Source of the DNA: Pristionchus mayeri
Taxonomy: Eukaryota; Nematoda; Chromadorea; Rhabditida; Neodiplogasteridae
Assembly (NCBI GenBank): GCA_036245805.1
Contig: BTRK01000004.1
Coordinates: 36,627,541-36,691,540 of the forward strand
DNA: 64,000 nucleotides
Direction: 5' to 3'
This document shows, in pieces, positions 34,480-45,368 of the stretch. Numbering within the stretch: position 1 is the first letter of the stretch; every line of letters begins with the position of its first letter. The translations under genes were made by a program, and so were the position numbers. The notes under the pieces were generated by a model. It saw only the letters and a program-made list of their open reading frames with translations. It was not told the DNA's origin and did not search any database.

Positions 34480-35514
34480 GGTAACTGGGGTCGTTTGTTG
34501 TTTGGAAATAGCTCAAGAATATTTTGCAAACCTACCACAGTTCGCAAGAAGAGAAAAAGGAGAATGAAGCTGTGCATGCGTGAGATTCGGGTGAATTCCA
34601 CCTCGGCTTCGGAATATTTGGGTCTCTCGAAAGGCGAGGTTAGTGAGACAAAGACTGGCGTGAGTATGCTCTCGGGCTGCGCATGCACGGGGGAGAGCAG
34701 ATGGGTTGCCAAGTAGGCATGCGCTCTCCTCATTTTATGTGATTTCATTGGTTAGACAGAGCGCGAGAGAACGTGAAAAGAAGAGAGACTGAGAGCTCCA
34801 TCACTGGAGAGCACATGGCGGATCTGGTCAACGACCACATCCACTGATCTCGGTACTGCGCTGTTTCCCGGCGACCTAGGGGTAGGGTTTGCTTCGAGGG
34901 AGGTATCCTAATAATGTACACTCTCTTGTCTATCTGACCCGCGAGAGAGCACTTAGAAGGAAGAGAAGCATCTCCCACGTAGGCAACCCTACGTACGGGA
35001 GGAGCAAGATGTTGCTCACAAAGACAAGCCTCGGGATACGCTTAGGAAGAGAGTACGGAGAATGACTATCTCCATTCCGCTTGCTGTCTAGTAGGGTGGT
35101 TAACAGAGAGAGGTAATGGGGAGTGAGTGGGCTTTGCTACCAAGTTTGCTCTTCGATCATTCAAATGGTTTGTTGCACGCATTTTGCGCGCGGTTTGAAC
35201 GATCATTAGAAGCAAAATGCTTTTGTTGAGATACAGACTCAGAGATCCGTTCACAATTCGCCCTCACTGCCTCTTAACGAGACTTTCCAGCGCATTAGAA
35301 TGCTATTTCAATCAAAACAAAGAATGATCATCGTGAGTGTTCCGTTTCTGCATTCATATGTTCGGTGAATGCGAATGTTGATCACGGTACGTCTTGAGTG
35401 CAGTAAATATGAAAGTACGCGCCTCGAAAAGAAACGTTGTCCATTCACCTTGATGCACTTCCACCTGACGATCTATCATTGATTGTATAATATTTTTAAA
35501 TGTTTTTCCCTAAT
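34480..35514. other. Intergenic with one hairpin copy
   Basis: A copy of the short GAGAGAG hairpin lies at about 34726-34788. At 35432-35478 a frame reading ETLSIHLDALPPDDLS matches a second copy beyond the large palindrome (36999). Nothing else supported. Confidence 0.45.
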
Positions 35515-36935
35515 GTCTATTAAGAGACCCTACACCAGAGAACGTAATAGGTCCACGGATCGTCAAAATTCAAATAATTTCCGTGCTTTTTCCTGAAGTG
35601 TAGGCCCCGAGTGCTGATTGACGGCCGCAATAACTAAGGCTGGGTGTCGATTTTGAAAAAAGGTTCAGGTACCTCCCATTTTTGGGGTCGAAAAAGTCGA
35701 TATCTCAGAATGACATGACATATAGATTTCCTGACGTATTTTCATTCGTAGAAACCGAATTTTGATATCCGAATGCTAAAAAATGCGAAATAAAAATTAT
35801 AACTTCGAAAAACCACTTTTTTGACCATTTTTTCGACATTTTCGAAATGTTAGAATTTTGTGCGCAGATTTTCAATACGATTTTTGAAATCTACGCATTG
35901 AAATAGGTTTTGCTACAAAAATTTAGAATTTTAAAAAAATAGGACTTTTGAGATATTTTGATCCGAAGTTCGATTTTGGGGTCAAAATTGCAAATATGTC
36001 GCCATGCCGAAGGCTGAATTTTCACCATCCACACCTCTAATGGTCTGAAAATGCTTGAATATGATTCGTGTAATCATTTGCATCATACTTGTTGCCTGAC
36101 AAACTAGTAGAAATCGAAATTTTAAAAATCCCAAAATTTGATTTTCGAAAATATCATAAAAATTTGGAAAATCATATCAACGTTAAAAGACGTTTTCGTA
36201 GTCTTTCGCATTCATATTCAAACTCAGCAAGTCAAAATATGTCAGAAAACATCTTCCCTCTCACATTTTTAGATTTCGAATATTTTGGTCCCCCATGAGG
36301 TGGAAGAAAAACACAATTTTCATTTTTGTTCAATTTCCACTATTTCGATGTGGGAATATGGAGAGAATGTTTAATTTAGCTACCTTGAAGCGTTTTCGGA
36401 CCATTACAGGTATAGATGATGAAACTTCAGCCTTCGGCATGGCGACATATTTGCAATTTTGACCCCAAAATCGAACTTCGGATCAAAATATCTCAAAAGT
36501 CCTATTTTTTAACATTTTAAATTTTTGTAGCCAAACCTATTTCAATGCGTAGATTTCAAAAATCGTATTGAAAATCTGCGCACAAAATTCTAACATTTCG
36601 AAAATGTCGAAAAAATGGTCAAAAAAGTGGTTTTTCGAAGTTATAATTTTTATTTCGCATTTTTTAGCGTTCGGATATCAAAATTCGGTTTCTACGAGTG
36701 AAAATACGCCAGGAAATCTATATGGCATGTCATTCTGAGATATCGACTTTTTCGACCCCAAAAATGGGAGGTACCTAAAACTTTTTCAAAATCGACCCCC
36801 AGCCTTAGTTATTGCGGCCGTCAATCAGCACTCGGGGCCTACACTTCAGGAAAAAAGTACGAAAATTATTTGAATTTTGACCATCCGTGGACCTCTGCAC
36901 AGTTGTTACGTTCTCTCGTGGAGGGTCTCTTAATA
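35515..36935. mobile_element. 1.4-kb palindrome
   Basis: Arms of about 690 bp. The left begins near TAATGTCTATTAAGAGACCC and the right ends with the near complement GAGGGTCTCTTAATATTTTA. Inner blocks such as CGAGTGCTGATTGACGGCCG recur as complement near 36820. Centre near 36225. It is flanked by a direct repeat of host-like coding sequence (35432-35478 and 36996-37042). Confidence 0.85.
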
Positions 36936-36989
36936 TTTTATCTCAAGGTCGGCCTTGAGGTTCCTCGTGCGCGATGGTCATGGGGCACG

Positions 36990-37645
36990 CGCCGTCAAAA
37001 GAAACGTTGTCCATTCGGCCTGACGCACTTCCTCCTAACGAGATTGCAAACGAGATATCGAGAGAAGAAGAAGAAAGACGGAAGTCGTGGCGGAAGTTTC
37101 TCGAACAATGGCCGAGACTCTGACGGCATTTTCTGCCCCGCTGAACTTTGATGTGCACTCGAGAGACGAATGCTCGAGGGTCTTTCAAAGCGGATGATCA
37201 TGGATACGATGAAGATTTCTGAAGTAACAATCGAAATGGTTGACTTTGATAGTTAGATGTATGAAGTGATTTGATGAACACTCAAGAACTGGGCATGTTG
37301 GAGTTTCAAATGTGATAGTGTCTTCGTAGTCCCTCCATTATGTAATAAGAACACTTTGTTTGCATTGTTAAAGCTGAAGAAAGCAGAGACAATGAAAAAA
37401 TAACATTATCTCAATCTTTCCTCAGAAATAGTCGAAATTGTTGAGCACTTGGATATACAGATTTATCGCGAAATGCGAAATGGACAACGGTTGAGCAAAA
37501 ACAGAGTGAGTAGAAAGAACGATGAGCAGAGTTCTCGATATTTACAACGATCACTGGTTACAATGAGTGGGGCAGATCGAGATACGGTCCGGGGTCTGGT
37601 CATTTCACTCGATCTCATGTCGAAAGTGTTGATGAAGAGACCCTA
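36990..37645 (+). CDS. Possible gene fragment, unresolved
   Basis: Two stretches look like exons. 36999-37118 reads ETLSIRPDALPPNEIANEIS then a charged run RKSWRKFLEQWPRL. 37427-37508 reads IVEIVEHLDIQIYREMRNGQ after a TCAG acceptor and ends at a GTGAGT donor. The first matches a duplicated piece left of the palindrome. LDALPPDDLS resembles the start of an F-box, but the rest does not confirm it. Phases between the exons were not established. Confidence 0.3.
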
Positions 37646-37809
37646 GTCGTTTCTCGAACAAGTAAAGCACGAAATATCGAACCCGTATTCTATATTTGAG
37701 CGATTGCACACCAGAAGGAAAGGCTAAAGCTTGCTGGAGGGTGTTACTCGTAAGGGAAGTGTGATTCCAAATATTGGATGATTTTGAAATTATTGATTTT
37801 CAGATGAAA

Positions 37810-40800
37810 TTATTGATATTTCGGCTTTTCCTCCTCGAACCGCACGGATGGCCTGAAATTATAATAATAAGTTTCATGTTTGCTCCAAGTGTGATGTTTG
37901 CAGTGTCTTTCACTGTAAAATTGACTCTCAGTATAACAATTTTCTAGAAAATCGGCTAAGTTATTAATGGAAGTAATCGAACTCACTTGGGCGAGGTCGG
38001 CCTGGAGATTGCTGTCGTAGAGGCGAGCGAGCTCTTCCTGCTCGTAGGACGGGAGTTGTTCTGTAAAGATGCTCATAATTTCATGAATATACATATTGAA
38101 TTTTGCCAGTTCCAGGCCACAATTATTGAAAGATCAAAGAAATCTCGTGATAGTTAAACGATGCAATGAAGGCTTCCAAAGCGCATAAATTTGCAGCAGC
38201 TGCAGCTGCGACTCACCCTGCTCGTCGGGGCGGAGTTGCTGCAGGAGCTGCGCGACGTGCAGCCGTCCACGACAATAGTAGGAATGGCAGCAGTCGAGGT
38301 TTTCGGCGAGGCGGAGGTCTCCTGAAGCGAGACACACTTCATCCAAAACTCCTTATTGATCTGCACAATTTCGGAACAATTTCACTAAGTGCTACCATGT
38401 AAAAAATAGCATCCAAGGATGCGCATGTCCGCTAATAGCGGTTAAATATTGAGCGTAGTACTGTTTTTAAACATTTCCATTTAACGGATGGAGGAATATT
38501 AAAGATATGAAATTATATTTAGCTTACCGGATGATGGATTGCCAGCGACAGCCTCTCGATCGCTTCTGTGACTACCTCCGTCGATGATTTGGGCCTGAAA
38601 GTGCAGATCATTCTAATTTGTCCTCAGACATGATCTGGTGAATTTCTTATCAAACATTTCAATGTCGGAACATTCATTCGTGAATCTGATTGAATACTCA
38701 CCTTTCATCACCACTGTTCGCCGCGAGTAGGTCATTGTCCTCCCGGTCAGTCTCGTCTCCCTTGTCACATCGACGCGTCGGAGAGTGGTCAGTGATAGTG
38801 GATCGACGTGACCTGCAGATTATCGATTGAGGATATAGTAGGGAAGGATGGGTGAAGGGATACTGTAGGTTACTGTGTTCTACCGTACCTGAATGAGGAT
38901 CGTGAACTGCAGGTGGACCGTCGGCGCGAGTAGAACTGGTCGATCACGAAGTTCTCGAGACTGATCACCTGGAATATCGATTGATCAATTGATCTTTGTT
39001 TGCGTTCATTTTATTTGCTGATATACGACTGAAAAAAACAGATCTTCATTTCGACTGACTCAATCGCTTTATATTCTTTAAATATGACCAGAAAAGCGAT
39101 AATCAAAAACAGTGTTCAAAAGTTTCCAAGTTTGCTTTATTGCTTATAAAAAACGTTAGTATATTCATAATCTCATCAATTCCTCACCTTTTCAATAGAG
39201 TTCGCGAACTCGACTTCGTTCAGGACTTTGAAGTCGAAGTTGGTCGAGTCCTTCAGCTCCAGCTTGAAGCGAGCGATCGTCGGATCGTCCTGAATTTCAA
39301 AAATTAATCCAATTCAAAGTTTGACTTTTCCTCGATTGACGTCATTGATTCCTATCACGAGACAATCAAATTTGTAAAAGAGTCAGGTAATGGCTCTCGG
39401 AATTGCTGCAAGTGTTGTTTTCAGGTCTCACGAGCTCGACACCATTAGTCAGTTCACGATGCTCGTTGTAAAGCCCCCGCGCCACGATCTCACGAGTGAG
39501 GGTCATTAAAGCCAATTAGCACCTCCTTGCCCCTCTCGCCCCTAGACTGCTCGTTAGCCTACGCAGTGATAGTTAGGGTGAATGACTCACGCTCTGTGGG
39601 AATTTGAAATGGATAAATTGGGATTATTTTTATGGAAGAAATTGAGGCTGAATCAACAAATTTCCCTTTTGTAATTATGTATTAAAAGAGTGAAGCGTAA
39701 TTTTCTGTATTTTGAAAAAAAAACGGGCGAAATTCGAGAGATTTGGTTATGTTTCAGTCTCTCTTTTAGATTTTAACTGATTCTATTGACGACAATGGCT
39801 TGCGGATGGACGATCTCCCAAAATAAAAACGATTTACTATTTGAATAATGAAATCGGAATTCTCACCGCAACAGATCCGAAGCGCGTGCAAAGCATCGCG
39901 AGGTCGTAGAAGACATGCAGTCTGCAGAATAACAATTATTTATTTAAATAATTATTATATAATTAAATTCTAATTAATATACTTTTTTGTTAGCCAAATT
40001 CGCGTCCTGCAATGGAAACTGATGAGTGGAAATGAGAATTGAAGAGGAATTCGGACAAACCTGGATGGATGCATGGGCCTTCTCCATATCCTTCTGCCCA
40101 TCACAAAGATTTCAGCGTACTCTTGCTTGACCTGGAATGGATTTAGGGATTTATTTCAGGCAATTTCACCATTCTGCATTCGTAGATAAATCTTGCAGCA
40201 TGGAGAGAGAGTAATTTCCTGCCCACCCAAGCCTAGTCTGGATTCAAATTCCGGGTACTAATCTCTATCCAGAACCTCATCTCTTCCCCGTTCGCCTCTT
40301 ATTTTCCGCCCCATGAAGAGAGAACATGTGGTATTGCCGAATGGATACGGAAAACAATTTCGACGGAATCTGGATTTGAAAAATTTGGCTTTGATAATCC
40401 ATATCATTGCTCGTGTCTAGAGGCGTGAACCAAGTACCCGGAATTCGTTTCGGTTGGTGGATTATCCATTAACCGATCCGAACTGCGATCACTAGATAAC
40501 ATGTGGCGCCGTCGGCGGGGCGTAAAAAGGAGAGTGGATGTGTGGATCAAATGAGGGGCGAAGAGTGGGGAGATGAGGGGAGAGGAGCGAAGTGTAAAGC
40601 TCCTCTCCCTCCCCAGCTCTAACATTAGCTGCTACATGCGAGATTGAATGCGATACGAATGTTGTCGTTGTTTAGCAGGGAATCAGATAACAAGTGTTCC
40701 GACAGGTGGCCCCAAGAGCGCATTTCCTAGTAGCGAATTACCCAATGATACTCTGATAACAGCTGCTTTACGACTCAGAGTGACCGCTGTGCTAGTGGTC

Positions 40801-41820
40801 ATTGCAAGATCAAGGACATTTAAAAAAATCACCCTAAAATTATGATTTTTTTTTGAAAATTATAACAAAAAATCAGCTCGAGCAATGGTCTGACTCTCCC
40901 CATGTCACACACTCCCTCGCCGGTTAGAGAAAGCGAGAGTGCATGAGATTTAGAGAGCGTCAGACGATTACTCATCAGCTCACCTCCTCCCAGCACTTCC
41001 TCTTGGCCTCTGGCTCGGTGAGGAGAGGCGCCAGGCGGTAGTAGCAGGCGTAGACCGCGGAGGCGTACCTGGAAGAGAGGAACTGTGAAAAGAGCGAGAA
41101 AAACTACAAGTGCGTTTCTTTGTCTCTTCATACTCCAGACTCCCCCTAACCGGGTCGAACGATGATAGAGTGCTTAGAATCAATAGAAACTAATCGTGTC
41201 TTGGGTACTTAGGCTTAGCTTAATTTCGAAAACCTCCTCACCAAGCCAGATAGCAGTACTTCTTCGGGATCGCTTGCAGACGATCCAGCCACTCTTCACA
41301 AAGTCGCTTGCGCTCTTCCGGCTCGCCCTCCTCCGGGTCACCGTACTGTAATTGGTTGATTAGTTAGTTAATTGATTGGGATGCACTGGGATGTCTCTAG
41401 TGAATTAGTCATCTACTGTTCAATTCCCGATATGAGCATATTCAATGCAATGTTGCTATTGTTAGTTAAATAATTAATTAGTTAATACTACCTGGAATCG
41501 GAAGAGGTCATTCGCCGTCCAATTGTCGCCCTTCTTCCTCAGCCTCTCCAGCTCATTCGTGGGCTTTCGACTGATCTTCGAGGCGACCACCTTGCGGATC
41601 GGTCGATCTGAAACATCACGTTGATAGGGCACATCTATAGCATGATAAAAATCATTGTATTTTTTATTATTGAAAAAGCAAAGACGGACTATTGCAAGAG
41701 TGCAACCCGGCCTATGAAATATTGCTAAAACACAACCACAAATCAGATCTAGCAAAGGTGCAAAGATAATTTACCAAACAATTTGTCGGCGATCCGCTTC
41801 AGAATGTTCACTAGTGGCAT
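37810..41820 (-). CDS. Unrecognised 14-exon protein, about 373 residues
   Basis: Exons: 41775-41820 (ATG), 41492-41607, 41242-41345, 40984-41068, 40061-40131, 39983-40006, 39867-39921, 39188-39289, 38889-38968, 38702-38812, 38528-38594, 38217-38360, 37987-38060 and 37810-37852 (TAA). The total is 1122 nt with every phase agreeing, which is strong support. The start reads MPLVNILKRIADKLF. A helical, acidic region follows (YGDPEEGEPEERKRLCEEWL; AIPKKYCYLAW; YRLAPLLTEPEAKRKCWEEV). Then LHVFYDLAMLCTRFGSVA and FKVLNEVEFANSIEKVISLE. The C-terminal third is Ser/Thr/Arg-rich and probably disordered and phosphorylated (RPTSRKSSLASTTAISRPTS), ending FEEEKPKYQ. No family recognised. The ATG at 41820 follows a CATAG acceptor and the frame is open to it, so exons at 44944-45368 may be its real 5' end. 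Confidence 0.68.
40887..40966. repeat. Short GAGAGAG hairpin, intronic copy
   Basis: GGTCTGACTCTCCCCATGTC pairs with the complement ending GAGAGCGTCAGAC; the centre is CTCCCTCGCCGGTTAGAG. It lies just downstream of an exon (40984) of the minus-strand gene. Confidence 0.7.
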
Positions 41821-43308
41821 GGTCTATGGAAGTGAGTAAAGAAGACTCTCGGGTTTCGGGTCGGGCACTCACTCTAAGCTCCGCCCCCTCCACTTCTTCC
41901 GCCTTTTATTCCCCAGGGAGAGAGAGAGATGCGCCCTTGCGCGCTCTCGTCGTCTGCGCTCTCTCCATCTCCCCTTATCTCTCGTCCCCGTGACAAAACC
42001 CAAGTAGCAGCGGGGCCCTCGCGACTCGCCCTGAGTCATCGATCTCTCCTTCCTCGTCCTCTTCCCCCTCCACTCGTGGATAATTACCTAAAAATAGCCC
42101 CGTCGTATCGGATGGCAGGAGCTATTAATGGAAGGCTGGAGAGTGACCAAACCGCCTCGTTGGTCTCATTATCGGACCCTCATTAGCCTAGTCAGAGGGC
42201 GTTTCCCCCCATCTCTTAAGACAGAACAAGGAAGTGGACGACATTGACTTAGACGCCATTCTTGGAATGCGGGTTGGCAGATTTTTTTCGAAACCACCAG
42301 ACTGGAATTTCCAGAACTAACGCGTCACTTCGCATTTCAGTCATTCTCCCCCGTTTCGTTCCGGAACGAGCCTGCTTTGTGCATTGTGGCTCTAACACTG
42401 GGGGTGAAATAGGACGGAAACTGGAGAGAGTTGCGCTGTGATGCATGCCATATTTCGCGTGTCTCGCTCCCCTTCTCATTTCCGCCTCACTCACTCAGTG
42501 CGAAGAACAAAGAGATGGCTGTGAAGGGGGCGCAAGGAAAGACTCTCTTCATTCTGCGTTATCTCTCATCCGTCAGAGCTGCTAGAGTGAGAGCAGAGTG
42601 AAGAAAGGCATTCTTGCCAAGCTATCCTTGGACGCAGACAAGGAAGAAGAAGGGAGAATAGGATAATGTGAAACAAGTAAGAAACGGGCACGAAGAGTCT
42701 GACAGCCTAAATAGTGTGGGAAACAAAGAGAGACTAAATCTATGACCATGCGGCTGCATGAGAATTCCCACGGGCGTGCTAAGGTCGAGATTAGGCGGAA
42801 TGGTCAGGCAAGAATCAGAAAGCAGTCTCTTCCTTTTCCATGGACTCTCGCCTCTCTACTCTGTGTAGGAAAGCACTTTCTTGACGCTCGGATATGTGCT
42901 TGGGGGCCAAAGTGTGCTTCCACGGAAAGTTTAGCTGCATTTATGGGCGATTTCCTGCAGGAGATCCCCGTGGGAATCGCATCAGTTTGGATCAGATTAT
43001 TCGGGGAGATGTGCGTAAATTCTAGAAGTCTCTCGTGTGCGACAATCAGATAATCGGCCTGTTGTTACTGCGAAGAGAACGAGATATTGCGTAGATCGGG
43101 CATCCCGAGGGAACAGTTGATGATGATGAGGAAGGGAGTGGATGATGATGGCGTTTTCCGATCTTTGAACGAGTTGATTCGAGAAGATGGGATATTAGGA
43201 TACTAGACTAGGATGACTGTGCTCACTAGCCGTCCCTTTTGGCGAGAGATTATGCAAAATGAGGGGAGTCTCTTAGCGCGACGACCTCCTAGCTCAAAGA
43301 TGAGGGAT

Positions 43309-43358
43309 GGACATGTCACTCCCCCCCCCCCCCCCCCCCATAAAGGCGGAAGTGGGGG
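43309..43358. repeat. C19 homopolymer inside a short inverted repeat
   Basis: Nineteen consecutive C (43321-43339) preceded by GGACATGTCACT and followed by GTGGGGGACATGT. On the minus strand this is a G tract able to form a quadruplex. Confidence 0.85.
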
Positions 43359-44800
43359 ACATGTGAATTATCGGTTGAGGAAATAAGAGCACGATACTAA
43401 TTTGTTTATAGATATAAATGTGTTACTAATTTCGAACATTTTTGGACATGCCAACAGTTTATTTATTGGCTGGAGAATATGGACGAAAACGAGTAAAATT
43501 TACTTTCCTGGAATTGAGACAAAATGTATGTTTGTATTGCGCCAATTTTTGGGCATGCTGTCCTCATGAAGGAAGTATTTATTGGTCTAGAAAATGCCAA
43601 CACGACACTAATTTGTCTCTCTCGAATAGAGAACTAGGAACGCTCCAATTTGTGCTATTAATTTTACGAGACAACAGGGGTGTTTTCCTCCAGCACGCCC
43701 CTAATTTCGTGCGTCTGTCTTTAATTATTTATCCTCCAAATTAGCGTCTCACATCGATCATTCGTTCTGCTAGACAGACGAACAATACTAAGCAACGAAT
43801 GCTGTGTCAACTGTGTCGAGATCTCTCGATAATCACCATATTTCAAGTGTCTGTATAACTGAGGGTAAAGTATTCAACTCAATATATAATTATCCCATTT
43901 CCTCATCGATTACGAAATCAATGACCCATCATCCCTCAATTTCCTCACTTCTCCACGCGTTTCGATCAGTGAGCAGAGGGTTGTTCCTAGTTGTCTGACG
44001 TCACCGCATCATAGCAAGAGCAGCAGTTGGCACTCTCCCTCAGGCCAGTACTCTCTTCATTTCGCGTGCTCTCTCGCTTCCTTTAACCGCAGAGTGGAGA
44101 ATCAGTCGCCAGCTAAGCCCTGCTAGCCGAGGACTTTAAAGACACCGAGACGGAGGGGCGAAGGGAGAAACAAGGTACTCTTGATCCCCTTACTATACGT
44201 CGTCTGGCTCTACGAAACCACATACGTATGAAACGAGTACTCTTGATAATGTTGCTCTATTTTTGTATTCGCAAGAACCCACGCGTGGTGCAAAGTCTAT
44301 GCACTCTTAATCCCATTAATCTATTTTCGTCTGCCTCCTCAAGACCACGACGATGAACTCACACGGAAGTCAGATGGCCACTATTTCGAAAGTCCTGGAC
44401 TCTGCCCTGGCTGAACAGAGAGCATGCAAAATGGCGAGACCCTCTGACAGCCACCCTCCCCATCACTCATAACAAGGACTCTGATCGGGGCGATCCTTCG
44501 AGAAGAATAGAGAAGATCCCGAAGAAGACTGACAGTTTGGCAGCTGTTTTGTGGAGAAAAAACGAGAAGAAAACGTGCGAAGTCTGGGGAATCTCTCCCT
44601 CTGGCCGCTCATCATTAATTGCCCTCTCGCTAGGTGAGAAGCGCGGCTGTTCTGGAAGAACCGCTAGACCGGAAGTGGGTTTTGAAACAAAAATAAAAAC
44701 GAAAACAAAAATACCTGGAGGCGGCTGCAGCTTGGCGTGGCTGCGTCGTCGTTCAGAGTCCAGCTGCAATTTGGTAATTGTTATTATTAATAATTAAAAA

Positions 44801-44850
44801 ATGACTCTCTTCATTCTGCGTGCTCTCTCGCAGCTCGGATTAGTGAGAGA
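44801..44850. repeat. Short GAGAGAG hairpin copy
   Basis: ACTCTCTTCATTCTGCGTGC followed by TCTCTCGCAGCTCGGATTAG and TGAGAGAGGATGA. A partial copy in which the right arm is shortened. Confidence 0.55.
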
Positions 44851-44943
44851 GGATGAACAAGGAAGATACAGGTTCTTCCGAAGACTCCTTAAGTCGCAGT
44901 TATATAATTTACTAATTGCCGAATAATTAATTAATGATCTCAC

Positions 44944-45368
44944 TTTGCTGGTGGTCTCGTCTACTAGGTACTTCTTGAGGTGCGTCACGCATCGCTGAAA
45001 AGGATATTTTAGATATTTTTTAAATTCTTCGGCACACGAAACGAGGATCTACCAACTATCACTATTGCTTGGAGATTTACAAAGTTCGAGAAACTTATTT
45101 GAACACAAACGGTGCGAAATTTTGGATTAAATTAGTTTGGATCAAATCAAATCAGATATGTTTCACGAAGCGTGTAAATCGAGTGAGATTTATTATTGTA
45201 TTTCCGATGGAAGTGTCGGATCCATGCAAATAAAACAAACTAATTTGCAAAATTAGAAAAAATCCTAACCCGATACTTGGCGAAGCATCCTACAAGCAGG
45301 CCGTTCTTGATCCTCCTGAGGCGCTGCGCGAAGCCAAGTCGCTTGCGGGCACAGTGCACGCCCATTTC
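44944..45368 (-). CDS. Two exons, likely 5' end of the 37810-41820 gene
   Basis: Exons 45270-45368 and 44944-44994 join in phase. They encode MGVHCARKRLGFAQRLRRIK, then NGLLVGCFAKYR, then RCVTHLKKYLVDETTSK. The first carries an ATG at 45363-45365 two codons after an ATTACAG acceptor, compatible with trans-splicing. The second ends in phase 0, which matches the extended first exon of the downstream gene (41775-41823). I therefore favour a start at 45365 for that gene. The alternative, joining them to the adenylate-kinase-like gene upstream, fails because its last exon ends in phase 2. Confidence 0.5.

Larger units (their letters stand above)
41824..44943. other. Long intron or intergenic region without supported exons
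   Basis: Holds hairpin copies at about 42541-42601 and 44034-44100 and the C19 tract at 43321-43339. Low-complexity CTCTC/GAGAG is common. No exon with splice sites and coding character was found on either strand. Confidence 0.45.

Noticed and set aside
34244..34567. 107-codon plus-strand frame overlapping 34237-34479
   Set aside because: A second frame over the same DNA; the 34237 frame has the more protein-like composition and helix pattern.
38134..38346. Minus frame reading LRLAENLDCCHSYYCRGRLH
   Set aside because: Looks protein-like but cannot be joined in phase to either neighbour, whereas the Ser/Arg-rich frame joins all exons to the stop at 37810.
44467..44797. Overlapping frames of 86-100 codons on both strands
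   Set aside because: No splice-bounded coding signal; composition reflects purine-rich repeats.
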